From contig JAGKQI010000103.1 of the NCBI GenBank assembly GCA_018806915.1, positions 558,001-622,000 of the forward strand: DNA of 64,000 nucleotides. Direction: 5' to 3'. Positions 1 through 9,449 of this stretch are shown here, piece after piece. How positions within the stretch are numbered: position 1 is the stretch's first letter; each line of letters opens with the position of its first letter. Position numbers and translations under genes: made by a program. Source of the stretch: Phytophthora colocasiae (taxonomy: Eukaryota > Oomycota > Peronosporomycetes > Peronosporales > Peronosporaceae). The notes beneath the pieces were generated by a model. That model saw only the letters and a list, made by a program, of their open reading frames with translations, had not been told where the DNA came from and searched no databases.

Positions 1-1
1 G

Positions 2-454
2 CGAGGGCCAAAAGCGACCCAGTTTGTTTATCAGTGGATGGGACCCCTACGTATCTTGGAACCGGCCGGGTACGAGAACTTCCTGTTGAAACGAGAAGAC
101 GGACTGGGCAAGGAAGAAACGATCATCGCACACGTTTCCTTCTTGGTAGGTTACTACGAGCCTGCGAGTCCACTTTCTCAAGCAGCGGACGATATCGACG
201 CCGAACTCCGGGATGAGGACGACGAATGGAATGGCGAGGCGCCAGCGGCGGCTGTACGAGCAGCGACGGCAGCTACTGAGCGAACAACGACAGTTGAACG
301 AACGAACAGAAACAGAACGACAATGGGCGGAGCGACGAGCAGGGACGACCCGCGTGGACTCTTGGTGGAACAACGGCGACGCAGACGGCGGAACCGAGCA
401 GGCCACTACACGCTGGAGTACGAGCTCTGCCCGGTTGGCGACGTTGGACGGTGA
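2..454 (+). CDS. LTR retrotransposon pol, integrase C-terminal end (partial)
   Basis: The reading frame is open from the left edge of the window and stops at 452-454. Its first ~45 residues have the look of the small barrel domain that ends Ty3/gypsy-type integrases: a WMGPLRILEPAGYENF-like strand pair followed by IIAHVSFLVGYYEP. After that the protein becomes an acidic and then Arg-rich low-complexity tail. The integrase core, RNase H and reverse transcriptase would lie to the left, outside the window. An LTR follows at 585, so this is the 3' end of a plus-strand element. Whether the rest of the element is intact cannot be seen. Confidence 0.65.
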   Translation, partial: RGPKATQFVYQWMGPLRILEPAGYENFLLKREDGLGKEETIIAHVSFLVGYYEPASPLSQAADDIDAELRDEDDEWNGEAPAAAVRAATAATERTTTVERTNRNRTTMGGATSRDDPRGLLVEQRRRRRRNRAGHYTLEYELCPVGDVGR

Positions 455-584
455 ACAACCGGTGACGGTGAACGGTGAACGACGAGGGACGGACGACCGC
501 GGAGCAGATGGGTCTCGGTTGTTGAGTACGAGCAGCTCTACTGCGCCGGACGGGTCGTGGAAGACCCTTAGAGAGAGGAAGTCG

Positions 585-1372
585 TGTAATGGGCTCCAAC
601 ATTCCGGTACGGACGTCGAGCAGACGGTGGTTGAAGTGGTGAAGATACCGCCACGCGGTAGCACGTGTACCCAGCGACGATCGCTGAGGATTGGACGCAC
701 GGTGCTGCAGGACCGCCACGACGAGCTGGACCTGGACTGGAATGACGAGCAGGAGTCTCACTTACGAATTGGACGAGCGGAGAAGATTCCTTACGAATTG
801 GACGAGCGGAGCAGAACTCGCTTACGAACTGGACGGCAAGCGAGCACGAACCCAGTTCCGCAACCCCAGGACTCAGGAGTGAGCCCATACGACGACCTCG
901 AGACGGACGAACGGTGAACGGCTAGCGCTAGGACACAACGGTGGACGAGTGCGGGCATTTGGACGAACGAACGGTGGACGACTGGTACTTGGACGCAACG
1001 GTGGACGAGTGCTGGTATTTGGACGGACGAACGACGGACAAGTGCGGGTGAAGACAACGGTCTCCACGCTATCAACGGCTGCGACGAATAGGACGGTACA
1101 CGAGGTGCAAGTCCAAGTGGTCGGCGGCAGCAACTCGTACTTGTACGACGACAACGGATACGAACGAACGTAGTGAGTCTATTGACGAGGCTTAGAGCTA
1201 GTCGTAGCCTACCTAGGACAAACGGAAAGACAAATACAAATAGGTCGTGTGTCAGTACGATACACACCGGCGGGGTAGTGGAAGTTCCTCTACCGACGGC
1301 CAACGGACGCTTGGACCCATCAGCACTGGGCGACCAAAGCTCGGCGTGCAGAGCTAGACTAGACACGTTACA
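585..1372 (+). repeat. Probable 3' LTR of the left-edge retrotransposon
   Basis: The stretch starts TGTAAT and ends GTTACA, so it has the usual TG...CA ends inside a TGTAA/TTACA inverted repeat. A purine-rich tract (570-581, AGAGAGAGGAAG) lies just before it, as expected for a plus-strand primer. Its right end is exactly where similarity to the jacalin gene begins (1373). Inside are imperfect direct repeats: three copies of a CTTACGAA(T/C)TGGACG unit near 770-835, and GGACGAACGGTGGACGA-type units near 940-1040. No open frame here looks like a gene. The partner LTR is outside the window, so the left boundary is inferred. Confidence 0.6.
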
Positions 1373-3385
1373 GTTGGATGAATTGAGACGCCATGTAGGC
1401 CAGACCCGTTGGGTCAAACGTCGATAACACACTCAACCCCATGTCGGCGATGTTTAACATGTAATCGTTGGAGGATACTGACTTGCCCATGTCTGTTTTC
1501 CCCGTTTCAACTAGTTGATCGATGATCACTCCGAAAGTTTTACGGATCAGGTCGCGGGTCTCGAAAGCGGCTTCTTGGGTTTTATTGTGCAGCAATTCAC
1601 CCATGCAGTTGTTCGTGACTCGAGGAATGTCATACAAGACCAGGGAAGATTTACTCACTGTCACACGAATATCGTCGACGGCATCGTTGGTTTCATTTCG
1701 GAGGTCACTAACAGTAGAAATGACACGATCTGTAAGTCGTTTGAGCTCCCAACCGCACGTTGTGTTCGAGTCCATAAGGTCTTGCAGGTCTTCCACACTC
1801 GCTTCAGCAGTATCAGCAGTGACGTTGTGTTTGAGGAAGTTCATAAACGTCGTAGTATCTGTAGTGATCTCGTCTCCATTCGTAACAACTTCCTTGACAA
1901 TATTCTCCACAACGACCAGCACTGCACTAGCATACTGAGCTCCAGCAGGCACTGGTATACCGAGACAAGTACATACAGCTACAGGTAAATCCACCAGCAC
2001 AGCGTCAGACTGGTACGCAGCATCAAGCAAAGCTTCGTGACTGGTTGGTCCTGTATCTTGGATCAGGGTCAGATATTTCAATAATGCCTTGATCACCTTG
2101 ATAATATTTGTAGCACAGTTAATAACAAGCGCAACTTCTTTAAATGTCGTCAGAATTTCACCAAACACACCATCAGTAGCGGCGTTGAGTGCCACGGCAA
2201 TGACAGAGAATATTTTCTTGAGTGTATCGGTCAAACAGTCTCCATTTTGAGGAAGACACTCGTCCCCACACGGAACAGGATAGGCCATCGGGCAGTAAGT
2301 GATACAGTCGCCGCCGTCCTTGCCGTACCCAAGTGGGCAGATATTATGGCTATTGAAGTCCTCGGTCTTTCGATAGCACGCTTTATCAGTGGGAGCACTG
2401 ATAGTTGGTCCAACCCAGTTCCTGATCGAGGTGCTGTAGGTAACAAAACCCGATCCTGACCCAGACCCGAGATCCATTCCCATATCATCTGTAAGTGAGA
2501 CACCTTTCGCTGCGATTCTCGTCCAAATAGCGCCAATTTGATCAATCTCATCTCCAGAACGTCCATAGAATCCGCTGAGTTGATATCCATCTGGAGCTGT
2601 AGCTGAATTTTTATTATCAGTCTTGGTACCTCCAGAAATGGAGTTACCTTGATTTGTACCAAGATTGAGATAGAATACTCGAGTGTGGTCGTGCTTCTTG
2701 TCCCAATGAGCCTCAATCGAGTTGATATACTCGCCAGTACCAAGAATTAGTGTGTTATCTGTTCCTCCAGTTCCTCCATGCACCATATAAACTTCTGCCG
2801 GCTCTGTCACATGAAGAGTTACAGCGTCAACACGTTCTCCAGCTCGAATCGTGATTCCACTAGCAGTTTGGCCCAATACAAGTGTGTTGACGTCAGAGAA
2901 AGCTGTACCGTGTGGTCCTCCAAACAATTCGCTCAGTTGAATATCGTCGTCCATCACTTCCGGAGGCTCCGTGGCTGTAGCTTCGATCTCTTTAATGCTG
3001 GTCCAAATCGCACCAAGGCGATCAATCTCGTCTCCATCGCGTCCAAAGAACCCACTGAGTTGATATCCATCCGGTGCAGTCACTACGCCTTGTTCATCAG
3101 TCGGTTTTCCATTCGTGACTGAGTGTCCTAAGTTAGTGGTAAAATTCAGATAGAAAACTCGGGTGTGGGCGTTGTGCTGGCCCCAATGAGCCTCCATCGA
3201 AGTGATATACTCTCCTGCCGCAAGTGCGAGAGTATTATCCGTCCCTCCACTTCCTCCGTGACGGAAACTCAATGGTTCTGGTGCTGATATGGTCAAACTA
3301 ACACCGTCAACACGATCTGCTCCTCGAACAGTAATGGAACTCACTGTCTGACCAGAAGTAGTGGAAGATTCGTCCGTGTGTAAGC
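1373..3385 (-). pseudogene. Jacalin-like lectin gene copy 1a (truncated at both ends)
   Basis: A 658-residue open frame holds the end of one jacalin-like domain, a second complete jacalin-like domain (GGPHG start, HGG.GGTDNT core, GFYGR...IGAIWT end) and most of the Cys-rich/helical C-terminal region. Compared with the other copies it lacks the last ~130 residues: the protein runs off at ASQFIQL into the LTR that ends at 1372. At its 5' end it is joined near 3385 to a different copy in another frame. It therefore has no signal peptide and no natural start or stop. The family is secreted in the complete copies. Any product from this piece would be a fragment. Confidence 0.8.
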
Positions 3386-4829
3386 AGCCAAAATTTCGCC
3401 AAAGACCCCGCCGGTAGCAGCATTCAACGCCACTACCACAACAGAACCGATCTTGGAGAGAACAGCCAGTGCACAGTCGTCATTCTGAGGGATACACTCC
3501 AACGCACACCGAACGGGATACGCCATGGGGCACTGGGTGATGCAGTCATCGTCGTCTTTGCCATACCCTAATAGACAAATGTTGTTACTGTCGAAAGCCA
3601 CCGTCTTCCGGTAGCAGGCGGTATCACTAGAGACACCGATCGTCGGACCAACCCAATTGCGAATTGTCGTCCCGTACGTGCCATTGCCGGTACCAGAAGA
3701 ATTTGTAAGCTCGACGTTGGTCGCGGAGATTCTCGTCCAGATAACCCCTAACTTATCCACTTCATCTTCTGCGCGACCATGAAATCCACTGAGTTGGAAG
3801 CCTTCGGGGGCTGTTACTGTTCCCTTGTTATCGGTAGGATATCCACCAGAGAGTGTATTTCCAGCGCTGGTAGTAAAGGTGAGGTAGAAAACTCGAGTGT
3901 GGCCATCCTTCTTGTCCCAATTGACCTCCATTGACGCGATATACTCGCCGTCTCCGAGCGTTAAAGTCTGTTCTGTGCCTCCTGAGCCTCCATGTGTCAT
4001 TGTTACTTCAGTAGGAGAAGAAACTTGAAGTGTTACAGCATCCACTCGCTCGCCCGGGAAGTTGCTTTCTGCCCAAATTTTATGGAATTAATATCCGAGA
4101 AAGCAATGCCACGAGGCCCACCAAACGTCTCACTGAGTACGATATCTTGATCGCTAGAGGCTCCAGTAGCTGTCACTTCTTCAACGACTTCAATGCTCGT
4201 CCATACCACACCAAGAAGGTCAATTTCATCCCCATCTCGACCGAAAAAACCTCCAAGTTGATACCCTTCCGGTGCAGTGATCGAAGCCTCATCGGTACCT
4301 GCTGAGACTGAATTGCCACTGCTCGTACCGAACTTAAGGTAGAATATACGCGTATGGCCATCCTTTGACCCCAATGAGCTTCCATCGACGTGATATACTC
4401 GCCCTCGCCAAGGTTGAGAGTGAAAGGGTCTCCACCATCTCCTCCATGTTTGAAAGTTCGAGCTGTAGGTCCCGTACTGTTAACGACACAATCTTTTGGC
4501 CTGAAGTAGCTGAAGGTTGGTCCGAAAATTGGCTTCCATGAGGTCCACCGAACGACTCACTCAATTGTTTGGATCGCTTTACCTTTGTGGTGGTGCCTCC
4601 AGTTTCTGCTGGTTTTACAGTCCCAGGTGCCAGAGCTCGGAAAAAATAATTATAATATAGTTATTGTGCAATTGTATTGACGGAATTATGGATTATTGGT
4701 AAGGAGTACTTTCCGTAAAATATGCAATTGTGCCCGTAATAATTATATTGACTTTTTACAATACTAAATGTGCTCACCAGCTACTCAAAAGTGCTATGAC
4801 GTCGGTCATTTTCTCTTCTTCCAAGTGGC

Positions 4830-5063
4830 ATGTCGACTTCTCGAGCAATATCCAACTTCTTCTTCACGGACTGTGGCAACGGTCACTTCTCCTGCAAGCA
4901 ATGCGGGACAACTCGGAAGCAGGCGCCTGGGACAGGGTACAAATCTCATCCTGGACTGTGTTGCCGTTGCCGGCTCATTTTTGTTTGCGATAGCACATTT
5001 AAGCCAGGACAAAAGTCCCGGTGGCAGCCACCAGCTTTTCAACCCTGTGCAGTGGATTGGTAG
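4830..5063 (+). other. BED-zinc-finger-like fragment inside MULE-1
   Basis: On the plus strand, opposite to the transposase, a short stretch reads FFFTDCGNGHFSCKQCGTT and then RKQAPGTGY. This resembles the C-x2-C start of BED-type fingers found in hAT-like oomycete transposons. The second half seems shifted, since a TNLI segment appears in a neighbouring frame. It is too short and broken to be a gene. It may be a captured fragment or an older nested relic. Confidence 0.35.
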
Positions 5064-5206
5064 GGTCATCCCAAACCACGATAGGGTTTATTGCAGGTCA
5101 TACAGAGAAGAGGTCTTAGGAGTAGGTCACGTGACCTGTCTGTTTGATTGGGAACGAGACCAACACTAGGTCACACAAGATGACTGCATACATTATAGCG
5201 TCTACT

Positions 5207-7129
5207 TACTCTACTGTGCTACCAGCTTCGTCGACTAAAGCGAACGGGGTTGGAAGTTCGTATCGCTCGGTACGACGTGGAGGCATCGCCCTACCCAGAT
5301 TTATATCATCTCGCAGCTGAACGCGGCGGCGGGATATGTCCTCAACCGTCTGGATAAACCGCGGCAGCGATGGATGCGGAGTTCCGAACGCTGCTCGCGA
5401 TTAAACCGCTCGAGCGGATTATTTGTGCGGGCAACCACGGTATTGCTGTAGCCATGTACGTTCCAAAACTTTGGAGGTAGAAGCTTCAACCACGTCCGTT
5501 CGAAGTATTTCCAAAAGGATACCCATTTTGTTGCCGAGTAAGGAATACTCTCCTGGACGCACTGCTTCTCGATAGCGTCCTGTACCCACGGAACGGCCTT
5601 TGATGCAATGATGTCTCGCTCCACCACCGTCAACATGTCCAGAAAGCCTCGTCTCATTGCGATCCTTATTTGATCCTCGTGGATACGATGCTTGACCATG
5701 CTGCGCCTACAGGCCTGCTTGAAATGGAACAAGCAGCCTATGATGGCTGCAGAAGGAAATCTGTCACTCAAAGAATTAATCAGCGCGGTTTCGAAGTCGC
5801 ACACAATCTCTTTGGGCTTGATGTCCTCTCCACATGCGTTGGACACGAACTGGAACACGTTCCAGTACGTGTCGTACGTCTTGGACGTGCAGAGCACGAA
5901 GAAAATTGGAATGTAGAGTTTTGTGCCTCGATCGAAGACCATTAGAACGATGCATTGAGTGAAGGTGTCTGGTACGCAGCGGAAAGTGCCGTCCACGAAT
6001 AGCGTGATGTTTTCGTATCGAAGCAGGCTGAGAAGAGCTGGATTGGCCCACCCGATGACTCTGTCCAACGTATTCTTGGTGTTAGCCCATACGTGATGAA
6101 ACTGCAAGAATAGCAAGTTGCTGTTCTTGCAATTTACCAACGGAGGCACTTCAGCCCGTCCATGGACGTCAGTTCCGTAGTGCAGTGCACGGGCGTGATG
6201 GACTCGTCGAATAACTTGTCCTCGGGCTAAGCCTCGGATTGCGACGTTGTGCTCAGTTGCTCTGTAGAACTTAGCGCTAACTTCATCCCAGACTTGTACT
6301 GGCGTTGCCACCGATGTAGTTGCTAGTCTGTCAACTTCACGTTTCATGGCAATTGTGACATCTTGTACGCCAGCCGCTTCGTTAGCCGTCAGTGCTTGCA
6401 TCACAGGAGGAACGCATGTATGTGGAATGCTGTTTGCAAAGTCGTACTCCATTCTCGCAGCAATAAACTCTAGCTTAGCCTTGCAGCCCTGGCTGCGGTA
6501 GAAGCTGCACCGATAGGAGATCTTGACTTGCGTGATGGTTGCGCGAGTTAACTCGTAGCCGTTGATGTACAATTTGGTGGCGCCGTCGCGTTTCTTGCGG
6601 GCAGGGGCGTCTTCCTCGCCTGAGTACACTTGACGGGTACTTAAACGGGAACGTTTAGAGCTTTCGGTGCTACTCAACGTGTTGTCGGCATCTGAGTTCC
6701 AGGGCGCTTCATCAGTGTCCGACGAGACGTTGTCGCTCCCCTCGACTCGCTGGACGGTGTCCATGCCGCCACCTAGATGCCCGCCAGCTCTTTGGGCTTG
6801 TTCATGTCGACAAGCAGGGGGCACTTGCTCGTGCATACGACCACCATCTCCGGAGTCAACGTCTCGTTCGCCTGCATTTCCTCCCTCGCCAACGTGCCAG
6901 CTTCGAGTCGCTCGAGCAGCCTCTCCTTCGGCAGCTTGCTGGGTGCCCCCTCCATTTGAAGTACGGCCAGGTGTGTCGGGGCCTGCATCATCACCGTTCC
7001 TGACAGCGCGGTACTGACTTCGAGTAGCGGAGTGGGCGACCATCCTAAGCGTGCTGGGTTCTTCAAAACTGAAAGTGGCAAATGGATGGAGCTGGTGAGA
7101 CCTATGTAATACCTGCGATTAACCTCCAT
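5207..7129 (-). pseudogene. MULE transposase (MULE-1), frameshifted
   Basis: The main open frame (5301-7043, 580 residues) has an N-terminal zinc-binding segment of the FLYWCH/WRKY-GCM type (SYRCSFYRSQGCKAKL ... HTCV, ~residues 185-225). It is followed by a MULE-type DDE core with DGTFRC (first Asp), VCDFE (second Asp), GCLFHFKQA and NNPLERFNRE (third acidic residue). Near 5400 the frame shifts: the homologous tail (LNAAFGTPHPSLPRF-like, compare MULE-2) continues in another frame to a stop near 5207. A second frame from 7129 reads as plausible coding sequence and suggests another shift near 6780. The nuclease would cut at the element ends. With two shifts it is probably inactive. Confidence 0.75.
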
Positions 7130-7511
7130 GACCTATTCGCGTGACCTCAACAAAAAACCTCGTTTGGCCAAGATGAGGCCTGTTCCTGTTAAGACCTGTA
7201 TTGAATCCTTCGCCAAACCACTGCACTGCACCGCTCTGACCCTACCAATTTATTATAATAATTGCATTACTTATTATTGTTTTCATGGATACGGCAATGA
7301 TGGATTATTTTTCACTCAGAATCCAATACCATTTTATATTTTATTTTCCGAGCACTGTCAGGTGCTGGAGTTGGAGCGGGTGTTGGTGCTGCAGTTACCA
7401 ATTCGAAACTGCACCGAGCAAATCGATTTCGTCACCTTCACGACCGAAAAATCCTCCAAGCTGGAAACCTTCAGGGGCTGAGGCGGAATTCTTGTCTTCT
7501 GTCATTGTTCT

Positions 7512-7558
7512 GTTGAAGTTCGCAAAACCGCAGCCAACTGACGGTGCGACGTTGAAGT
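7512..7558. repeat. Small insertion flanked by GTTGAAGT direct repeats
   Basis: A 31-bp segment (7520-7550) with inverted ends TCGCA/TGCGA is flanked by identical 8-bp copies of GTTGAAGT. It interrupts the SGG...TED turn of a jacalin domain that has no insertion in the other copies. It could be the remnant of an excised or deleted transposon, or a filler made during break repair. Confidence 0.45.
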
Positions 7559-8174
7559 CCTGAGATGGAGTTTCCTGCACTCGTACCGAAGTTAAGGTAG
7601 AAGATGCGTGTGTGATCATTCTTTTTGCCCCAATGAGCCTCCATCGACGTGATGTACTCCCCTTCGCCAAGCGTGATAGTTTTGGGGTCTCCACCATCTC
7701 CACCATGGTTGAAGGTTTAAGCTGTTGGTGATAAAATTTCGAGCGCAACACGGTCTACGCGCTCGCCCGCTCGGATCGTAATGGACGCTACTTTTTGTCC
7801 CGATGTGGCACTAGTTTCATCCGAGAACTCCGTGCCATGAGGTCCGCCAAAGCTTTCACTGAGCTGTACCAAGTCTTCAATGGAAATGACAGGTTTCGCC
7901 GGGGCTGGGCCACAGTGACTGCCGGTGCTGGAGCTTCAGTTGCTGACGGTGTGACTTCAACCGGGTTGGGCCTTCAGTTGGTGCTGGTACTGGAGCAGGA
8001 GCAGGGGTGTCAGCAGCATTTCGAGTCCAAATAGCTCCTAACAGGTCTATGTCATCCCCGTCCTGGAGCTGGAAACCTTCAGGAGTGAGCGTAACAGAAT
8101 TTCGGCCCATTGCAAAACCATAAGAAGTGCATATATTAATTCGAATGTGCTTAGTACTCACTTGTTTTCAATTC

Positions 8175-8901
8175 CTAGCTAACGTTAATACGTACGTGCA
8201 TCTCAATGTGACCTCCTTCCGATGATCGAGGGATCCACAGTACCAACGAACCACCTCCTGATCCTGGTAAACCCAACAGCCCCGGCCGCCAACGATCAAT
8301 ATACATGGTTTTATCCTGCAGTTCTGGGATCGTGGCATCCCAAGTGACAGTATCTCCAGCTGCAACATCAACTTCACCGTATTTGTCTCCCCCTGAGTGG
8401 ATCACCACCGTCACGTCTTCCGTATCAACACTCTCCAAGATAAGGTGAATAACACCGTCTCCTTTCTTCGTCCACGTTCCATAACTCCCTGTAAACGCTT
8501 CGTCCACTGTGGTAAGTCCAAGGGCGTCGTACAGCCTCCCATCGTCGATTTCACCCAGATACGCTGTGGGTCCACAGATCGGTTGGACGAACTGGGACGC
8601 CATGTACGCGATACCGGTTGGATCAATCGCCGAGAGCGCTACAAGTCCCATGTTGGATACTTTGAGCATGTACTCATCTTCCGCGACGGATTCTCCCAGA
8701 TCGGTGGTTCCCGTCTCGATAAGTTGGTCAATAATGACTCCGAAAGTCTTTCGAAGTAGGTCTCGCGTCTCGTATGCAGCGGTGATCGTCTTGTTATATA
8801 GGAGTTCACTCATGCAGTAGTTTGTAACCGCAGGGATATCGTTTAACACGATGGAGGACTTGTAGACGCTCACCCGGATATCATCCACCAGAGCATTCGG
8901 T
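8175..8901 (-). pseudogene. Jacalin-like lectin gene copy 2, 3' part (downstream of gypsy insertion)
   Basis: The frame is open from the gypsy junction to a natural stop at 8175. It encodes the last ~240 residues of the family: a helical stretch (DDIRVSVYKSS...), FGVIIDQLIETGTTD, PICGPTAYLGEIDDG, then a beta-rich end with RWRPGLLGLPGSGGGS and EMHVRINVS. The first codons (P-N-A-L-V) continue exactly the frame of the 5' part at 15488 once the retrotransposon and one copy of the TTCGG duplication are removed. Without that removal this piece has no promoter or signal peptide of its own; the first internal Met would give an unsecreted fragment. Confidence 0.85.
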
Positions 8902-9410
8902 GTAACACAGTAAGCGCGCGGGGGCGAGGAAGCGGAGGCCGGACTTGGACGGCGGAGCGAAGACCCAGGGAGGCGTGACCAGTTGATGGGCCACTGAGAG
9001 GTTGTTGGTAAATTGAAAAGTGAATTGAAATGAGGAAGGCTCTTACGGTCCTAAGCTAACTGGTGGCTCACAGAGCTCTCTCAAAAATCCAGTAGAATGT
9101 ATCCTAGAGCCTATCTTTTCCTATCTTCTGATTTGGCTATCTACCAATGATTTTCCTATAAACTTCCACGTAGCAATGTTGACTTGACTCCTGGGCGTCC
9201 CATAATCAAGCTTCGAGAACCTTCTCGAATTTCAGCCAATGAGACTCTCTCAATGTTTCAGCTGAATGGCGTAAACCACAATGGCATAATACCAGAATCT
9301 AGTTTTAGCCAATCACAAAGTGGGTACATGTAGAGATATGTAGATTGCACTACAGTGCATCAACTTGCACTTCAATGCCGACGGAGTGCTATCGACAGCA
9401 TTCCGTCACA
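8902..9410 (-). repeat. 3' LTR of the gypsy element (509 bp)
   Basis: On the plus strand it reads TGTAACACAG at its left end and GTCACA at its right end, giving TG...CA termini. It is nearly the same as 15029-15487 but keeps a 46-bp stretch (about 9347-9392) and 4 further bases that the other LTR lacks. Confidence 0.92.
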
Positions 9411-9422
9411 TGACCTCCCTTC
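9411..9422 (-). other. Polypurine tract of the gypsy element
   Basis: On the minus strand the sequence GAAGGGAGGTCA stands directly before the LTR start TGTGACGG. This is the normal place for the plus-strand primer. Confidence 0.6.
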
Positions 9423-9449
9423 GAGAAAGAGCCTCCCCTAGAAAGGATT

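Larger units (their letters stand above)
4631..7357 (-). mobile_element. MULE-1, Mutator-like DNA transposon
   Basis: The ends are imperfect inverted repeats: CAGAGCTCGGAAAA on the left and, on the other strand, CAGTGCTCGGAAAA on the right, both followed by AT-rich sequence. The flanks are CCAGGTGC (4623-4630) and TCAGGTGC (7358-7365), an 8-bp target-site duplication with one mismatch, within the 8-11 bp usual for Mutator-like elements. The transposase lies on the minus strand. About 570 bp at the 3' end of the element is AT-rich or carries a short BED-finger-like fragment in the opposite orientation. The element sits in a linker of lectin copy 1b. Confidence 0.75.
3386..8115 (-). pseudogene. 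Jacalin-like lectin gene copy 1b (frameshifted, interrupted by MULE-1)
   Basis: Pieces of this copy lie at 7366-8115 and 3386-4630, with MULE-1 between them. From 5' to 3' they hold the end of one jacalin-like domain (~7990-8115), a whole domain (~7395-7850), a linker, two more domains (~4140-4560 and ~3720-4140) and the first part of the Cys-rich region, ending at FGEILAAY. There are frameshifts near 4490 and 4050 (the latter a loss of about 16 bases around the SITIRAGERVD strand) and near 7400. A 39-bp insertion sits in the domain at 7512-7558. Removing MULE-1 with one TSD copy makes the linker read PAPGTVKPAE, close to the APGTVAPAD linker of copies 2 and 3. No start codon or signal peptide survives. 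Confidence 0.8.

Noticed and set aside
47..700. 217-residue minus-strand ORF at the left edge
   Set aside because: It overlaps the integrase end on the other strand and the LTR, has no recognisable motif, and its codons mirror the opposite coding frame.
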